From contig ML210284.1 of the NCBI GenBank assembly GCA_004369085.1, positions 19,009-83,008 of the forward strand: 64,000 bases of DNA, written 5' to 3'. Shown piece after piece: positions 47,351 to 59,800 of this stretch. The stretch is from Coprinopsis marcescibilis. Its lineage: Eukaryota; Basidiomycota; Agaricomycetes; Agaricales; Psathyrellaceae. The notes beneath the pieces were generated by a model, which did not search any database, was not told the origin of the DNA, and saw only the letters and a program-made list of their open reading frames with translations. The position numbers and the translations under genes were made by a program. Numbering within the stretch: the stretch's first letter is position 1; each line of letters begins with the position of its first letter.

Positions 47351-48889
47351 ATGTCCATACGGAACTCGAGATGTCCCGGTGGGGACTCGCTGACGGATGA
47401 CTTCGCCACTGCACTCGCATTCCTCAACCTCGACGCAAACCCTACCTTATCACAGCAAGTGCTTCTTCGAAAGCACGACGAAACATTCCACTTCGACCAT
47501 CTTCCGAGCGAGCTTATCAGTCAGATCATCTGTTGCGCGATCCAAGCTTGGGGAGACCAGTATAATCAAGACGACCGGTTTATCGACACCAATCCCTTCC
47601 ATCTCGCAACCCTTCGTCGTGTGTGCCAAAGGTGGAACCAAGTTGCCCTGCAGACGCCAGAGCTGTGGAGAGGTTTGGAGCTTGATCTCGACAAATTGAA
47701 GTCGGGGCATGACTTCCTCGGGTTCGCGAATGCGTGGTTCGACAGGGCAGGAGAGCGAGCACCACTCCGTTTAACGGTTGCGATGGAGGGAGCACCGTCA
47801 AGGGATATCTCCTCCCGGACTTCCGTATCCAAGCAGCTTCTGTCTCTTATGCTCCGCGGCGGTCGAAACTGGGAGAAGTTGCAGCTATATGGCTTCTCCT
47901 TGACCCTCCTCCTGCGTTACGGTAACAATTGGTTCGTCCCTGAATCACTGGCCCCCGCGTCCAAATCGGAGCTGTTCAAATTTCCTACTCTGAAGACGCT
48001 CAGCCTCCAGGCGTCCTGCGACTACCCAATGATCACCCCCGCTATGTGCTGTTTCGGCTTGTTTGCCGCGCCAAACCCAATGCCAGGGCTGAAGAGTCTC
48101 TATATCAGAAGTAACACAGCAGGTCCGGGAAGTTTCGCGTTCTACCCACAGAACCTTCGATTCCTTCACCTCCATGGGACCATGTACTTCTCCCCGCACA
48201 ACTTTGCCAAGTTTCCAGCCCTGGAAGAAATCACTTTCGAATTCGCTTCACTTCCTTCCCACCTCCTCGAGGGTCCAATGGGCCCTCTGTTGCTTCCTTC
48301 CCTTCGACGGCTGGCCATCATTGAACCAGTCTCGGTCTCCCTCATCGAAGTTATTCTGACCACGTTCAGAACACCAGCCCTACAGCTCCTCCGATTTTCT
48401 GGACGAAACCAATGGGTACAACTGCTTGCCGAACATTGTGTTGAACGCTTCTTCAAAGAAAGCAACGCCACGGACCTCACTCTCTCTTTGGAGGACAGCG
48501 GCCTTTCCTGTGCGCACGTTCGCCTACTACTATCAAGAATCACACCCGGCACGATACAACATCTTCATTTGGACAATGTCGCCGACCTCATCGATCCCTC
48601 CCCGATTTACCACTTACACCCACTCCTATATTCATTGAAAACAATCGTTTTCAGGAATTTCTCATTTCGAAGATTTCCATTGGAATTCCTGTTGTCGAAC
48701 AGCTTGAGGCCAAGAAGAGAGAGTTCCCAGTCGACATTAGTCATTTACGGACCAGCGATGGGTTGGGAAAGTGCAAAGGAAAGTCAGGTGGTATCTGGCG
48801 TTGTTTTGCGACGTTTGAATCCTGTGAGGATGGGCGTTCGCCTTGACTGTAAATTGGAAGGACATAAATTAAATGGAATATATTGCTGA
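47351..48889 (+). CDS. F-box / LRR-like protein 2
   Basis: Paralogue of the gene at 19735-21258, alignable over its whole length. It is a single intronless frame of 512 aa from the ATG at 47351 (MSIRNSRCPGGDSLTDDFATALAFLNL, written here only in part). F-box: FDHLPSELISQIICC, then LRRVCQRWNQVALQTPELWRGLEL. Leu-rich segments such as LRFLHLHG, LEEITFEF, LRRLAIIEP and LQLLRFSG follow, in the same order as in paralogue 1. It is predicted to recruit a substrate to an SCF ubiquitin ligase. A decayed kinase-GTPase fragment lies 300 bp downstream on the same strand. Confidence 0.86.
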   Translation: MSIRNSRCPGGDSLTDDFATALAFLNLDANPTLSQQVLLRKHDETFHFDHLPSELISQIICCAIQAWGDQYNQDDRFIDTNPFHLATLRRVCQRWNQVALQTPELWRGLELDLDKLKSGHDFLGFANAWFDRAGERAPLRLTVAMEGAPSRDISSRTSVSKQLLSLMLRGGRNWEKLQLYGFSLTLLLRYGNNWFVPESLAPASKSELFKFPTLKTLSLQASCDYPMITPAMCCFGLFAAPNPMPGLKSLYIRSNTAGPGSFAFYPQNLRFLHLHGTMYFSPHNFAKFPALEEITFEFASLPSHLLEGPMGPLLLPSLRRLAIIEPVSVSLIEVILTTFRTPALQLLRFSGRNQWVQLLAEHCVERFFKESNATDLTLSLEDSGLSCAHVRLLLSRITPGTIQHLHLDNVADLIDPSPIYHLHPLLYSLKTIVFRNFSFRRFPLEFLLSNSLRPRRESSQSTLVIYGPAMGWESAKESQVVSGVVLRRLNPVRMGVRLDCKLEGHKLNGIYC

Positions 48890-49189
48890 GCTATGGCACT
48901 TAAAAGAATTAGACGCACAGTGGGGCGTATCTTAAGCCAACTTTTCTCGACTCGGGAGTCGTAGTTTAACATCATGCGCCAATGAGTACATACTCCGCTT
49001 CAGTGTATGATCCAACTTGTTTGCAACATGTTGCTTATGCATGTTTCGAAGCTTCCAAGCACACTGTATTCGACAGCTTCGGTAACGAAGACTGGTTATC
49101 GTTCGCCTGCGGTCCAACACGTTTTCCGTGATATCTCACCAGGAGTTTTGCTCTACAGTGTCTCAAACAGGTCTGCTCAAGCAGACTGA

Positions 49190-50005
49190 TATGGGACCGT
49201 TGATTGCTCCAGCCAGTATCCGGTTACTGGAGAAGGAGGCACTTCAAAAGGATAACATTATTATCGCGTACGCTATGCACTCAGATGGCTCATTCTAAAT
49301 GAGAATTAAACCAACCCACACGGTCTATTCGGTTCCATAGGGGGTGGAAAAAGCGCAGTCCGAAAATTTCTTAATATTTCTATGTTTAGACGAGACTGAC
49401 CTTGTAGCTCTTGTAGTTTGTAAATTGCGTATTCGACGCCAATGTCGCCAAAGTTGGCGCGTCGGTTATGCCATATACCAAAGGAATACAGATCTTTGGC
49501 TGCTCTCATACTGACACCCCAGATCTCCGGGTGTTTCTTGTTGACGCTCCTGGCCTCGACCCTGCAGACATCACTAATGCGAATATCCTCAAGAGGATTA
49601 CTAACTGGCTCTCCCAAACATATGATTTTCAAGCATCACTTAGTAGAGCACATAACAATCCTTGAACCCCCAGTTACAAGCGACATATCGAGCTTACAGG
49701 AGTGGTACTATTTTACAAGATATCCCAAGCGCGCATGAAGGGCACAGACCGACGTGGATTGGAGGTTTTCACACGTCTTTTTTGTAAAAAAACGGCCTAC
49801 CGAATTTGATGGTAGTCACCATAGGATGGGGGGAATTGGAAGAGGAAGCCTTTGACAACGCTTGGGATGTCATTAATCAATTTACTGTCGAAAGAAGGTC
49901 CTCTCTCTCTCTGTCAGGCAGAAATCGTTGAGAAGCGGTGGAAGCTCACAGAAACAATGATGTTCAAGTCCCTTCGTTGGTGGAGACATTTCCGTTTGTC
50001 ATGAT
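49190..50005 (+). pseudogene. Remnant of a kinase-GTPase gene (GTPase part only)
   Basis: Pieces of the G domain in the order expected from copy A. The linker end (DNIIIAY) comes first, then a P-loop GSIGGGKSA near 49330. Next are FDANVAKVG, VFLVDAPGLDP (DTPG changed to DAPG), ITNWLSQTY, then TGVVLFYKISQARMKGTDRRGLEVFTRLF. After that the frame breaks repeatedly around 49790-49870. The stretch between WGELEEEA and FDNAWDVIN lacks roughly 35 residues present in copy A. The end EIVEKRWKLTETMMFKSL is in another frame. No kinase exons were found upstream. It is most like copy A. Confidence 0.75.
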
Positions 50006-50199
50006 TCAATCGTAATTCAAGGAACTGGTCAGTTCAACGTTTATGATGTCCACCTGGAGACTGTGCCGCTAAATATATTTCTCAGGCTAGCCCTTGTATT
50101 GAAGTTGTACTCTGTGTATTCATTTACTCCCAATATTAGCATCGCGTTCCTACCTCAGGCTGCAGTCGCGACTCTAAAGAGCTCGCGCAAGGTAAAGAT

Positions 50200-52529
50200 T
50201 TAATTTACTCTGCGAACGTTCATCCAAATCCTTGGACCATCCTCAGATACAAGCTTCGGCCTCCTTAAAATCCCTTTATGTACCCCAATAGGTGTATCTG
50301 GACCCAGTGGCAGCGCAAACTCGAAGTTACGAATTAGGACTGCCAAGTTCGCCTGGACGAGAGTACCGATTAGCACTCGAGATCGCGTAAAGTCACATAA
50401 TATAACTCGCCTTGACACTCGCTACAGCAAAGGCCTTGCCTAAACAGATCCTCGGCCCGTCCGAGAACGTCAGCACATGATGGTACCCTGGAATTGCCTT
50501 GGCTCCCGCTCTTAGTTCACCTTCGCCCTCAATCCATCGTTCAGGCTTGAACTCTTTGGCATCGGGACCCCAAAGCTCTTCACTTTGGTTGATGTAGCTG
50601 AGCGAGCAAAGTACAGCAGTACCCTTTGCGATGGGTAACTCCGTGATCACTTCACCTGAAGCTGTGGTTATGGGTTTCCCGAGGGGTATAACATCATCGA
50701 AATGTGCCTTCAAATGGTTCGAAACCCTGGTCACATACATGGATAATTAATGGGGACACTTACGGTACGCAGAATCTCGTTTAGGGGTGCGTGTAGTCTG
50801 ATAGTCTCTTGGAAGACTCCGTTGAGATATGGGAGGCCATAGCTCATTTGCTCCCAGGTAGGGTCGGACCCCAGCTCAGCCAATTCCTTACGAAGCCGTT
50901 CTTGTGCCTTGGGGTTTCGGCATAGCTCAATTAACGCCCACTGTCAGTCCTTCATTTGAGAGTTGCCATCTGTCGAAAAATGTATTGACTCACCGATACG
51001 GTGACTAAATGGGTGGCGATGTACAGAGTAGAGGTCAGTGTGTTGCGGATTGGAGGCTGGAAAGCATGTTGAACGCACAGGTTGATGTCTCATATCCTGC
51101 TAGTAGAAGGGTTCTCTAGAATTATTTGGCTTTTAATGCGAAAAAAGCTGAGATAATGTTCTGTTTTACCATCTGCGTAGATATGAGCCACTAAAAACAT
51201 ACAGGACGTAATGTGAAACAGCAACTTACCTGTGCAAACACCTCTTCCTCGCTAAGCGTCCATATTCCAGTGGCATTCTCGGATTTAACTGCGAGAACCA
51301 ATTAAGCGAATCGGTACAGGCCAGGCTTAACCACTCACTTAAAAGCCCAATGATTGATTTCTCCAACTCCTTCTCGAGCCCAGTCTTGATTTGGTGCTTC
51401 GCTTTTGACATCATGTCTTCGGCAACATGCTTCAAAGAGCCCTTGATTCCCGTGAGAAGTAGGCTTGCCTCAGTTGGTATGCGCAGAAGAGATGGAAATA
51501 TAGAGCCCATAAGGAAAAGTATCCTGGACAAAACCCCCGCATCTTCCGGACTTTTCAACGCATTGAAATAGTCCATGACAGCTGGACGGTTCCCATCAAG
51601 GGAGCCAAAATCATAGCCAAACCCAGCGATCCCGATGTTGTCAAGCCTGTTAGTTAGTTAGCCGCTGCGTTTCTGCTTGTGGGAGGCTGCCTCGACTTAC
51701 GCGTATCTACTCGCCCTATGAGGATACATTAATACAGATTTGTAACATGACCGTTGGGCGCTTATTTTTCGAAAACGTTGCTCACCAGCTTTGTATCTCT
51801 ATAGTGTCTGCTCCTGTATCAAGAATGGCCTCCCAGGCACCTTTTATCTAGAGTGAAAAGTTATTAAGATTAAGCAGCATTTCCAATCAGTGTTCCGAGG
51901 TATATCCATACCTTGTATGCTGAATCGTAGAAAACGCTAACATAGCTCCTAATAGCCGAGTTACTAAATGCTGGTGTCAGCCCCCTTCGTTGGCTACGTA
52001 GCGAGAAGTGGGTGAGTAAACTCTGAAGTTGTACCGAAAGGGCTTTTCAAGAGCTTACCGACGGTGGACCTCGTCTTCAGCCCAGAGAATACCAGGGCCA
52101 ACCTAAGTGTGATTGTTTCAGTATTTGAGCTGGAAGCCGATGGCTTATGCTCACCGACTGCTCCACAATAATAGAGTTGAACTTCATTTGTCGATACGTA
52201 AGTGTATCCTTGGAGAGCATGTGCGCAGCAGCCTTCACGTCGCAAATGGCGACGCCTCTGCTCCCAAAGGGCATCTTCAATCCAAATACGGGGCCGTATT
52301 CCTTGACCCACTTGTCAAACAGAGCGATGTTGGTGCCGCTGTTGAGGGCCTCGCTGATGTCTGCTAAAGCGCCAAGCAGGAAGCGAGATGCGGGGGGCCC
52401 TTTGTGCTTGGGGGTCCTAACGGCAGGTACAGAGCGACGAATGTAATAGAGGGCGGCAATGAAAGCAAAGAGCCCTGCAGAGAGGGCGTGTACCTTGTCC
52501 AGGTATTGGGGAAGGGATAAAGGAGGCAT
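50200..52529 (-). CDS. Cytochrome P450 with microexons
   Basis: Membrane-anchored heme monooxygenase. The N-terminal anchor is MPPLSLPQYLDKVHALSAGL plus FAFIAALYYI. Conserved parts read in frame when very small exons are allowed: GPGILWAEDEVHRRQRRGLTPAFS, then the I-helix AGYETST-FTVSWALIEL, ExxR as ETIR (GVFQETIRLHAP), the PERW region FKPERW, and heme-binding FSDGPRICLGKAFA with the axial Cys. The stop is at 50200. Exons of 15 nt (51701-51715), 3 nt (51170-51172) and 11 nt (50994-51004) restore the expected sequence. The final intron (50353-50410) has a GC donor. About 15 exons in all. Family-level naming and substrate are not possible from here. Apparently functional. Confidence 0.85.
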
Positions 52530-54077
52530 TGGTGTGAAAAAGACCAGGCTTGATTCGAGCCTTTTATCTCAGCAGACCCAGGCGTTTATCCACCGCATTG
52601 CTGGTCTTTGTGTCTGACGTACGTGACGTGGGCATCGTCACCATGTTTTGGTATCCCTCTGTGTTCGTATTCATGAATGCCGGATTTAGTATGATTCTCT
52701 TTATCAGGTTTACAACAGTAATTTTGGGATCGGTACGGAGCGGTACGTACTAAGGATGCGCTTACGTACTACATATTACTAAAATTCCCAAGGAATTGGA
52801 ATTGCTATGGTTGTGTCTTTCAGGACTTTAATCGCCGTTGAGGAGAGGCCCTGAAAGGCTTCGCCAATCTGAGATTGATATGAATATGTCGAAGCATCAG
52901 GATATATCGGCTCTCAGGAGTTTCGTGCCCAGAATTTGCCTAGATAGCCCTCTTGCTTGAATTGCTTGTTCAGCGACTGCAATCCCAGGCGAGCAGCTGA
53001 ATGACCCCAGATGCTCATTGTGAATTCGAAACTAGTCACTGGTTGTGTGGATTATACTCAAAGAGTGTCTGTACTCTGTACACAGACTCAGACACGTTGT
53101 ACTACTATTTGTGGGCCAAGTGGATTATCATAATAATTAGATCCTGACAAATTATCTGTCCTTCGGTCTCTGCCTCCGTCTGTGATTGCAGGTGGATGGT
53201 ATGTGAGGCCAATAGACACTGCGCAAAGTTAATGTTTATGAATGTATGGAGCTGCGTGGGATATGCGGGAGATTATTCCCCATTAGCGCCCATCGCTGAA
53301 CAAATCGAAGATGCAGAGCGAGCTGACAACGAGGGTTATGAGAGTTAGAGAAGAATAGAGGATGGAGCACTTGCATGGAGAGTTTGTGCTGGACCCATCG
53401 GCGAACGATCATGATCTACTGCAACGTCGCTATAATAGGGTTTCTAAGAAGTGGGAGTTTACCATATGTTACATTTTTCTCTTCAAACTGCATCAGAAGC
53501 AGCCAAGTATTACTACCGAGCTTCAAGTTTGAAGATACTTCTATGCATGAATTTCATGAAGCTTGTCGTAATTTTGGATGAGGCTCGCAACGCAACAGAG
53601 GGGAGCCCAAGAAAGCTTACCTTGCCGTAGTCGTCGACCTTGCGATAACTACGGACATCGCAACTGCTTGAGTCTGAATGGGTTAGTATATTTTTGGGAA
53701 AAGTAGCAAGAATAGAGATGATAGAGACTTTACGCGCCATCGCGACTTATAAACGGTCTCCCCGAACGTGTTAAAAAAACGTCAAGCCTCACGGTATAGT
53801 AGTAGCTTCGATGAATAATATTGAATATTGAATTGGGTTGAAATATAGATTCAAATGTTACAAACATGAAATAGACTGTGTAATGATATTACTGTTACAA
53901 TGATAGAAAGACAGAACCAACAAGAATTTATAGCACATAAACTTGGATATTGAATAGAAGGACAGGGGTATGCCCGTCGATCCAAGGAAGAAAAATCAGA
54001 TGTCCCGGAAGCAACTTTCGAAAACAAGTACTCAAAGCATCGACAAGAAAACACTGTGGATATGCTAAATCTGTTTC
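52530..54077. other. Intergenic region, no supported gene
   Basis: 1.5 kb between the P450 start and the RAD52 stop. Frames on both strands are short. A possible three-exon minus ORF near 53740-53410 was examined and rejected. Confidence 0.4.
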
Positions 54078-56026
54078 TCAAACGAACCTCCTCATCCTTT
54101 TCGCATCCCCACCGTCAGGGCCATTATCTAACCTTCCAAGTACCTGCCGTCCACCTTGCGCAGTCGCCATATTCGAAGCTTGATGCAGACCCATCCCGGA
54201 GCGCGCTGTGGTCCTCGAGAATGCTGCTGCATGATTTGCACTGCCTTCACCAGCCATCATCTCCATTGGCCTCTTCATCCCAGCCCCTAAGCCTTGCAAC
54301 GGGTTGGACGTCCCAGAAGGAAAGTTGAATCCTCCCATAGGCGGTGGAGGTCCAGAGCTCTTTACGATCGGCTTCTCGTCGCCACCAGTAGGTTGCTGCC
54401 AATTTGGGTTTCGGTTTTCATTGTGTGTTTTCCCACTCAATGACGTCGACGACCGTTGTTTGTTGAGCGTCGGTTGCAGGTCAGTTACGCTTGGTAGCGT
54501 TGCATGGCTGTTGCTCCCCCGGGAAGCAGCTTCTGAGGCACCCGCCGCCGCCGCTTCATCCTGTCGTTGCTGTTCCAATTGAGCTGCAATTATAGCAAGC
54601 CTCGACCCTGACCCTTTCTTCGATTCACTCCTATTGGCAGGCTGTTGGGGTTGTTGTGGTTGCGGGTTGAGTGGAGGAGCCATCAGCATATCGTTAACGC
54701 CCGACCTGTCGTTCTCTTCATGCAACGGCCTCCCTGAATCTGCATCCACCTCAATTGGCCGTCCCATATCTGCTTCAACCCCAATAGGTGGCCCAAGATC
54801 ATCAACCACGACGCTCGCAAAGAACGCGTCGTCGTCCGAGAATCCAAAAGAATCGCTGTTGTTGTCAGCAGCATTGTCTGGGGATGTGCCAATGGTGGAA
54901 CTGGTGGCAGCGGTGTCCTGCGCTGCGAAGCTGACATGCCTATCTGCAGGCGGCCTTGCTGCCGGGGCAGGAACGGGAGCGGTAAAATTTGTTTGGTATG
55001 CCCTCATCGGCGCTTTCCCTTTCATATCGTTCACGGTATTGGCGAGTGGATGAGGCACGGTAGTCGCCTGTCGTGGCTCGGTCTTCACTGATACCGGGGG
55101 TGGAGCTATATTCCGAGGTGGTTGGTTCTGCGGCGCATGGCGATTGTATTGCGGTGGAGGTGCGTTGTTTGCCATCGAGGTGTTTGCGATATAGCTCGTC
55201 GAAGCAGCGTTAGACTGCAGGTCTGTGAATTCTGGTCGCCGGTGAAGCTGGTTCTGATCAAACTTGGCCTAGATAGACCTTTGAGTATCGAGTGGCACCG
55301 CACACAGAGAGTGTATACAACGTACTGGAGGTACCTTCATCTTCACGATTTCGTGCGTATATGACTTGTCGTACAAACAATTTCCCATCAAATTTCCAAA
55401 ATTCCTCAGAGCACGCTTGATACCGTCAGTTACCGCCTCCTTCTTGCACTGCACATATAAACCATCAGCAAGGCAACATAACAGCCCAAGGCAGCGAGAA
55501 ATCATACCTTGTCCAACCCTTGTCCCTTGCTCTTCGTATTCTCCAACAACCCATACCCGATATCCTCATGAAACGTCCCATCCCTCAACATCACCCTCAC
55601 AATAGCTGTCACCCCAATATTATACCTCCGCGACTCCTCGCTATAGTCCATAAAGTCCGTCGTCAAGCTAACCACACGTGAGCTCCAGCCATTGAACCCA
55701 AACACTTCGTTCGCCAGGTTAATCATCTTCCACCCCTCAGCGTATGTCAGCTTGGGTCCCCCTCCAGGTCCAGGTCTCTGCGAGACGTATTCCGGGCCCA
55801 ATCTCTGATTGAGCTTAGCCTGCAGTGCTGCGTGGCGCAGTCCGGCTCCACCACTAAGCCCGCTTGCACTCTCGGATGCTACATCGTTAAACAGCGACAT
55901 TTCGTTGAACATCGAGAACGATTGATTCCCTTGGTCGGTGCCGTGCATGTTGGGATCGAACGTGACGTTTCCAGCACCCGCCGCGGTGTAAGAGTTGACC
56001 AGGTGACCACTGAATTGGCCTGCCAT
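54078..56026 (-). CDS. RAD52: RAD52 recombination mediator
   Basis: Single-strand annealing and RAD51-loading protein for homologous recombination, nuclear. Exons are 56026-55508, 55448-55326 and 55268-54078 (610 aa). The conserved N-terminal domain has LNQRLGPEYVSQRPGPGG, LTYAEGWKMINLANEVFGFNGWSS, YNIGVTAIVRVMLRDGTFHEDIGYG, CKKEAVTDGIKRALRNFGN, GNCLYDKSY and KVPPAKFDQNQLHRRPEF. The remaining 390 residues are disordered, rich in Pro/Gln/Ser, with acidic patches (DNNSDSFGFSDDDAFF) where RPA or RAD51 binding is expected, and a basic end (GMKRPMEMM, KRMRRFV). The start at 56026 follows the family; the upstream open frame to 56194 is not needed. Its 5' flank adjoins the transposon. Confidence 0.95.
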
Positions 56027-56855
56027 GGTAGATAACAGTGAGGAGGACGGGCAGAGCGTCGATGGTGGTCGTGGTCGGGAGGCAAGGGGTGTATTGGACA
56101 AGATCAACTCGAGCGGAGTCAATGATCTGATGGGAAGGACGCGTGAGAGAGCAAGTTCAAACGTGACTCGGGCGTGACTTGCCATGACAGTCACGCTTCA
56201 GAATGTCCCACGATCCTTGAAGGCTTGGGCAAGCTTGGGGCCTTGGGCCTTGGCTCTCAGGGGGCACCCAGTCTGCACCAAGATTACTCAGCGCTCAGCC
56301 CCAGCGAGAACACCGCTTCGACCAAATTTGATCGATCAGTGGCGGGATTTGAAAACCTGTTTTTGTCTTTGACCACGATCGATACCTCGCTCAGACCGCC
56401 ATTTCCCTCTCGTTTACACCCATCCAATGTAACTAATTAGAACAATTCCAACGCATTTACGCGCCATTGGCAACCTCCAACCCATTCCAGCAACCAACGG
56501 CGCCGTTACAACTCGGATTACACATTGCCAATCTGGTTGCTACCCCAGTTCCCTCTAGGTATTGCACGGCCTACCCTTCCCTGCCCTCCTCCCCTGCCCT
56601 CTACAGTGACAAGGGTCACTCTGAGGTCTATGAATACCATTGATACTAATTTCATAGATCTCTACGCGTAGACAGCGCGCAATAGAGTCTCGGGGTAGCC
56701 CTACTACAGCACCCTGGTTCACCCCACTCTGGTGCGTATCAGACGTCTCCAGCAGTATATAAGGTGAGTTTTCTGGTCTTTTGGAGACACAACAGGACAA
56801 ACTCACATGTACTACAACCACAGACACCCCGATTCCCTCCAACACTCCCTCTCGA
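56027..56855. other. RAD52 upstream region and left flank of the transposon
   Basis: It should contain the RAD52 promoter, the left end of the mobile element and the transposase promoter. A small perfect palindrome (AGTGAC...GTCACT) lies near 56605. No CACTA/CACTG terminal repeat could be paired with the right side. Confidence 0.35.
56756..56762 (+). promoter_or_regulatory. Candidate TATA box of the transposase gene
   Basis: TATATAA lies 94 bases upstream of the proposed ATG at 56856. Confidence 0.45.
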
Positions 56856-59800
56856 ATGCCCTACTCCACGAAACGGCGCAGGTACGACGGCCCAGGCCCA
56901 ACCCCTACCCAGAAGGGACGACGACACGTCCTGGACAGCAACGGCAACCTAGTGGAAGAATGGTTCTGTGACTGCGAGGCCAAGTGCGGGGGCGATTTGA
57001 AGCCGCTGAGCAAGTCAGCGTATTATGCTCACAACCCAGGAGAACCACAGGCCGAATCCTCGACAATTCGTGGTCGTTCGCGATCTCGAGGGCGTCCCAG
57101 GGGTGCAGGACGTCCCAGAGGTGGCTCTGGACGTGGTGTGCCTGCGACTGTCCATGCAGGTCCGTCGTCGAGTGTAAACGCTCACGACGGCTCTTTCACT
57201 CCACCATCTTTCGAGGATCCCCATGCCACCTTTGATCAGATGTACGATGACTCCCCCAGCCACGGTGATGGAGAAACAGGTGGTGGAGCTGATACTACAG
57301 CCTCACCTCCACCTGTTCGGCGTCCGCAATCACTTGAAGGGAATGATGTAAGTCGTATTCACTGAATCTCCACAATGCTCGTCTAACGTGTTCTGTTCAT
57401 AGCGCGATTATATATACAATGCAGAACGCGATGCACCGAATCTCAACAGAGAGCATGCCAACGATCCAGAAGACGACGACGACGATGTAGATATACCCCA
57501 TTCTCACAGTAGGTTTTTATTATTATAGCCAAAACTACGTACTAATCTGGATAACCACAGTCGAGGCGATTGACCACGCCCTCAAGTTCATCGACCACAT
57601 CGAGAAAGCGTCGCTGAGTGACGAGATTTTCCCCAAAGAGCTTCGAGAAGCTGTGGGCAACCCCATGAGAACACTTTTCAACATCCACCAGGACCCCTCT
57701 CTCCGCCTCTCCCTACGGCTGTTCTTCCTTGCAATCAATGGCGCTGAGGCTCAATACAATATCGCCCGTGACGCAATCCTGGAATACAATCCTGACTGCA
57801 ACATCCTTTCGTACCACCTCTGCAAACAGGAGGTTCGAAGGTTGACAGGTATCGTGCCCATCATCGCGGACATGTGTCCCGATTCGTGCATGGCCTACAC
57901 GGGCCCCTTCCAGGATCGTGATACCTGCATCGAATGCGGCAAGGCACGCTATCTCGACAAAACCAGGACCGTTCGGGGCACCGCGAAGACTGAAAAGGTC
58001 GCTGCACAACAGTTCTACACCATACCCATTGCACCATTCCTTCAGGCTCTCCACAGTAGCCCCGACAATGCTCGCCTTCTCAGGTATCGGCAGGAGAAGA
58101 CTCAGGAAATCATGACACGATTCAAGAATCCGACAACTGGGGAAATCAACATAACCGAAATCGATGATTTCTTTTGCGGCACTGAATACCTGAAGGCCGT
58201 GATTGAGGGTGATATTGAGGACAACGACATCGTTCTCGTGACTTCTATCGACGGCGCCCAACTTTACGAGATGAAGCACTCCGACTGCTGGATTTACATC
58301 TGGATCATCATGGATCTCCCTCCCAATTATCGCTACAAGAAGCAATATCTGATTCCAGGCGGTGTCATCCCAGGGCCTAATAAACCCAAGAACATTGACA
58401 GTTTCATGTTTCCTGGTCTTGCTCATGTCCGAGCTGCACAAACCGAAGGGTTGATGGTGTGGGATGCTGCCACAGGCAGCCATGTCAAACGGCAGCCAAT
58501 CCCAGTGTGCGGGACTGCAGATGGACCCGGTCTCACAAACTTCAGTGGCCTTGTAGGTCACATTGGGTACCTGAGCTGTCAGTGCTACTGCGGCATCAAA
58601 GGACGACGCGAAAGCCTCCATGCCAAACGATATCACCCCGCCATATTCAAACCTAACGACATGGACCCACGTCTTGAATCCTCGAACCACAGTGACGTTG
58701 ATGTCCCCAAACTCATTCGCCAGATGGAGGCTCCCGGCTTTGTCGAGAACATGTATGACAACAATCTCAAATTGCTCAAGACCTCACGGACCGCCAGAGA
58801 CTATGCCAACAATCGGCGCATCACAGGCATTTCCAAACCATCCATTTTCTCGGCATTCGAATATCGCTTTCCCATCCCCGGAATGTTCCCAAGCGACCTC
58901 ATGCATCTCCTTGGCCTCAACATCACCGATCTTATGTTATCCCTCTTCATGGGAACGATGACACGCAACAGCTCGGACACTGACAGTTGGCCCTGGCAAG
59001 TTCTCACCGGTAGCTTCTGGGAGCTACAAGGAGCGATGGTTGCACAGAGCCGACCTTTCATCCCTGGCGACATTGCACATCCTCCACGAAACCCAGTGTT
59101 GAAGATAAACAGTGGGTACCGAACAGAAGAATTCAGCTACTACTTCTATGGCCTCCTCCCTGCGTTGCTGTATGGAATCCTCCCCAACTATCTCTGGGAG
59201 AACCTGTGCAAGCTCATACGGGGTGCGCGAATCATGCTCCAGCGGAAAATCACCAAGGAAGAATGCGACTACGCCAACCAACGCCTTATCGAATTCGTTG
59301 TCGAGTTCGAGTTGATGTACATCGAACGGAAGGCCTCACGGATTCACTTTGCACGACCATCAATCCACAACCTGATACACCTCGGCTCCGAAACGGTTCG
59401 ACTGGGTCCGCTGGGCCTTTTAAGCCAATTTACGATGGAGCGTATGATAGGATCACTCACCTCGGAGATGCGACAACACTCAACGCCGTACAAGAATCTG
59501 TCCGAAAGGGCTGCCCTGCGAGCACAGGTCAATGCTCTGCTTACTCGGATGGACACTGTCCCTGACACTGGCCCACCTGGCAAGAAGCCAATCGACGCTG
59601 GGGGAGGATACTTCCTCCTCTATCCCCGTGACCTTCATACCACCCTCTTGTCCGAGAAGGAGGTTGCCGCCTTGAAGAAATACAACCCGGACACACCAGG
59701 TACACCGAAGGCCTTTTGGGTAGGACGACTATTCCTTCCCCACGGCCAGATATCTCGATCCTATTTCCAGGAATCGAGACGTTCTGGCCCTGTGCGCATT

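Noticed and set aside
53410..53740. Possible tiny three-exon minus gene (DDYGK / FEEKNVTYGKL), considered as a pheromone-like precursor
   Set aside because: The product would be about 40 residues with no CaaX end, and it depends on three guessed splice sites.
57713..58690. 325-codon minus-strand frame opposite the transposase
   Set aside because: A shadow frame of the conserved TNP2 coding sequence, with no family features of its own.
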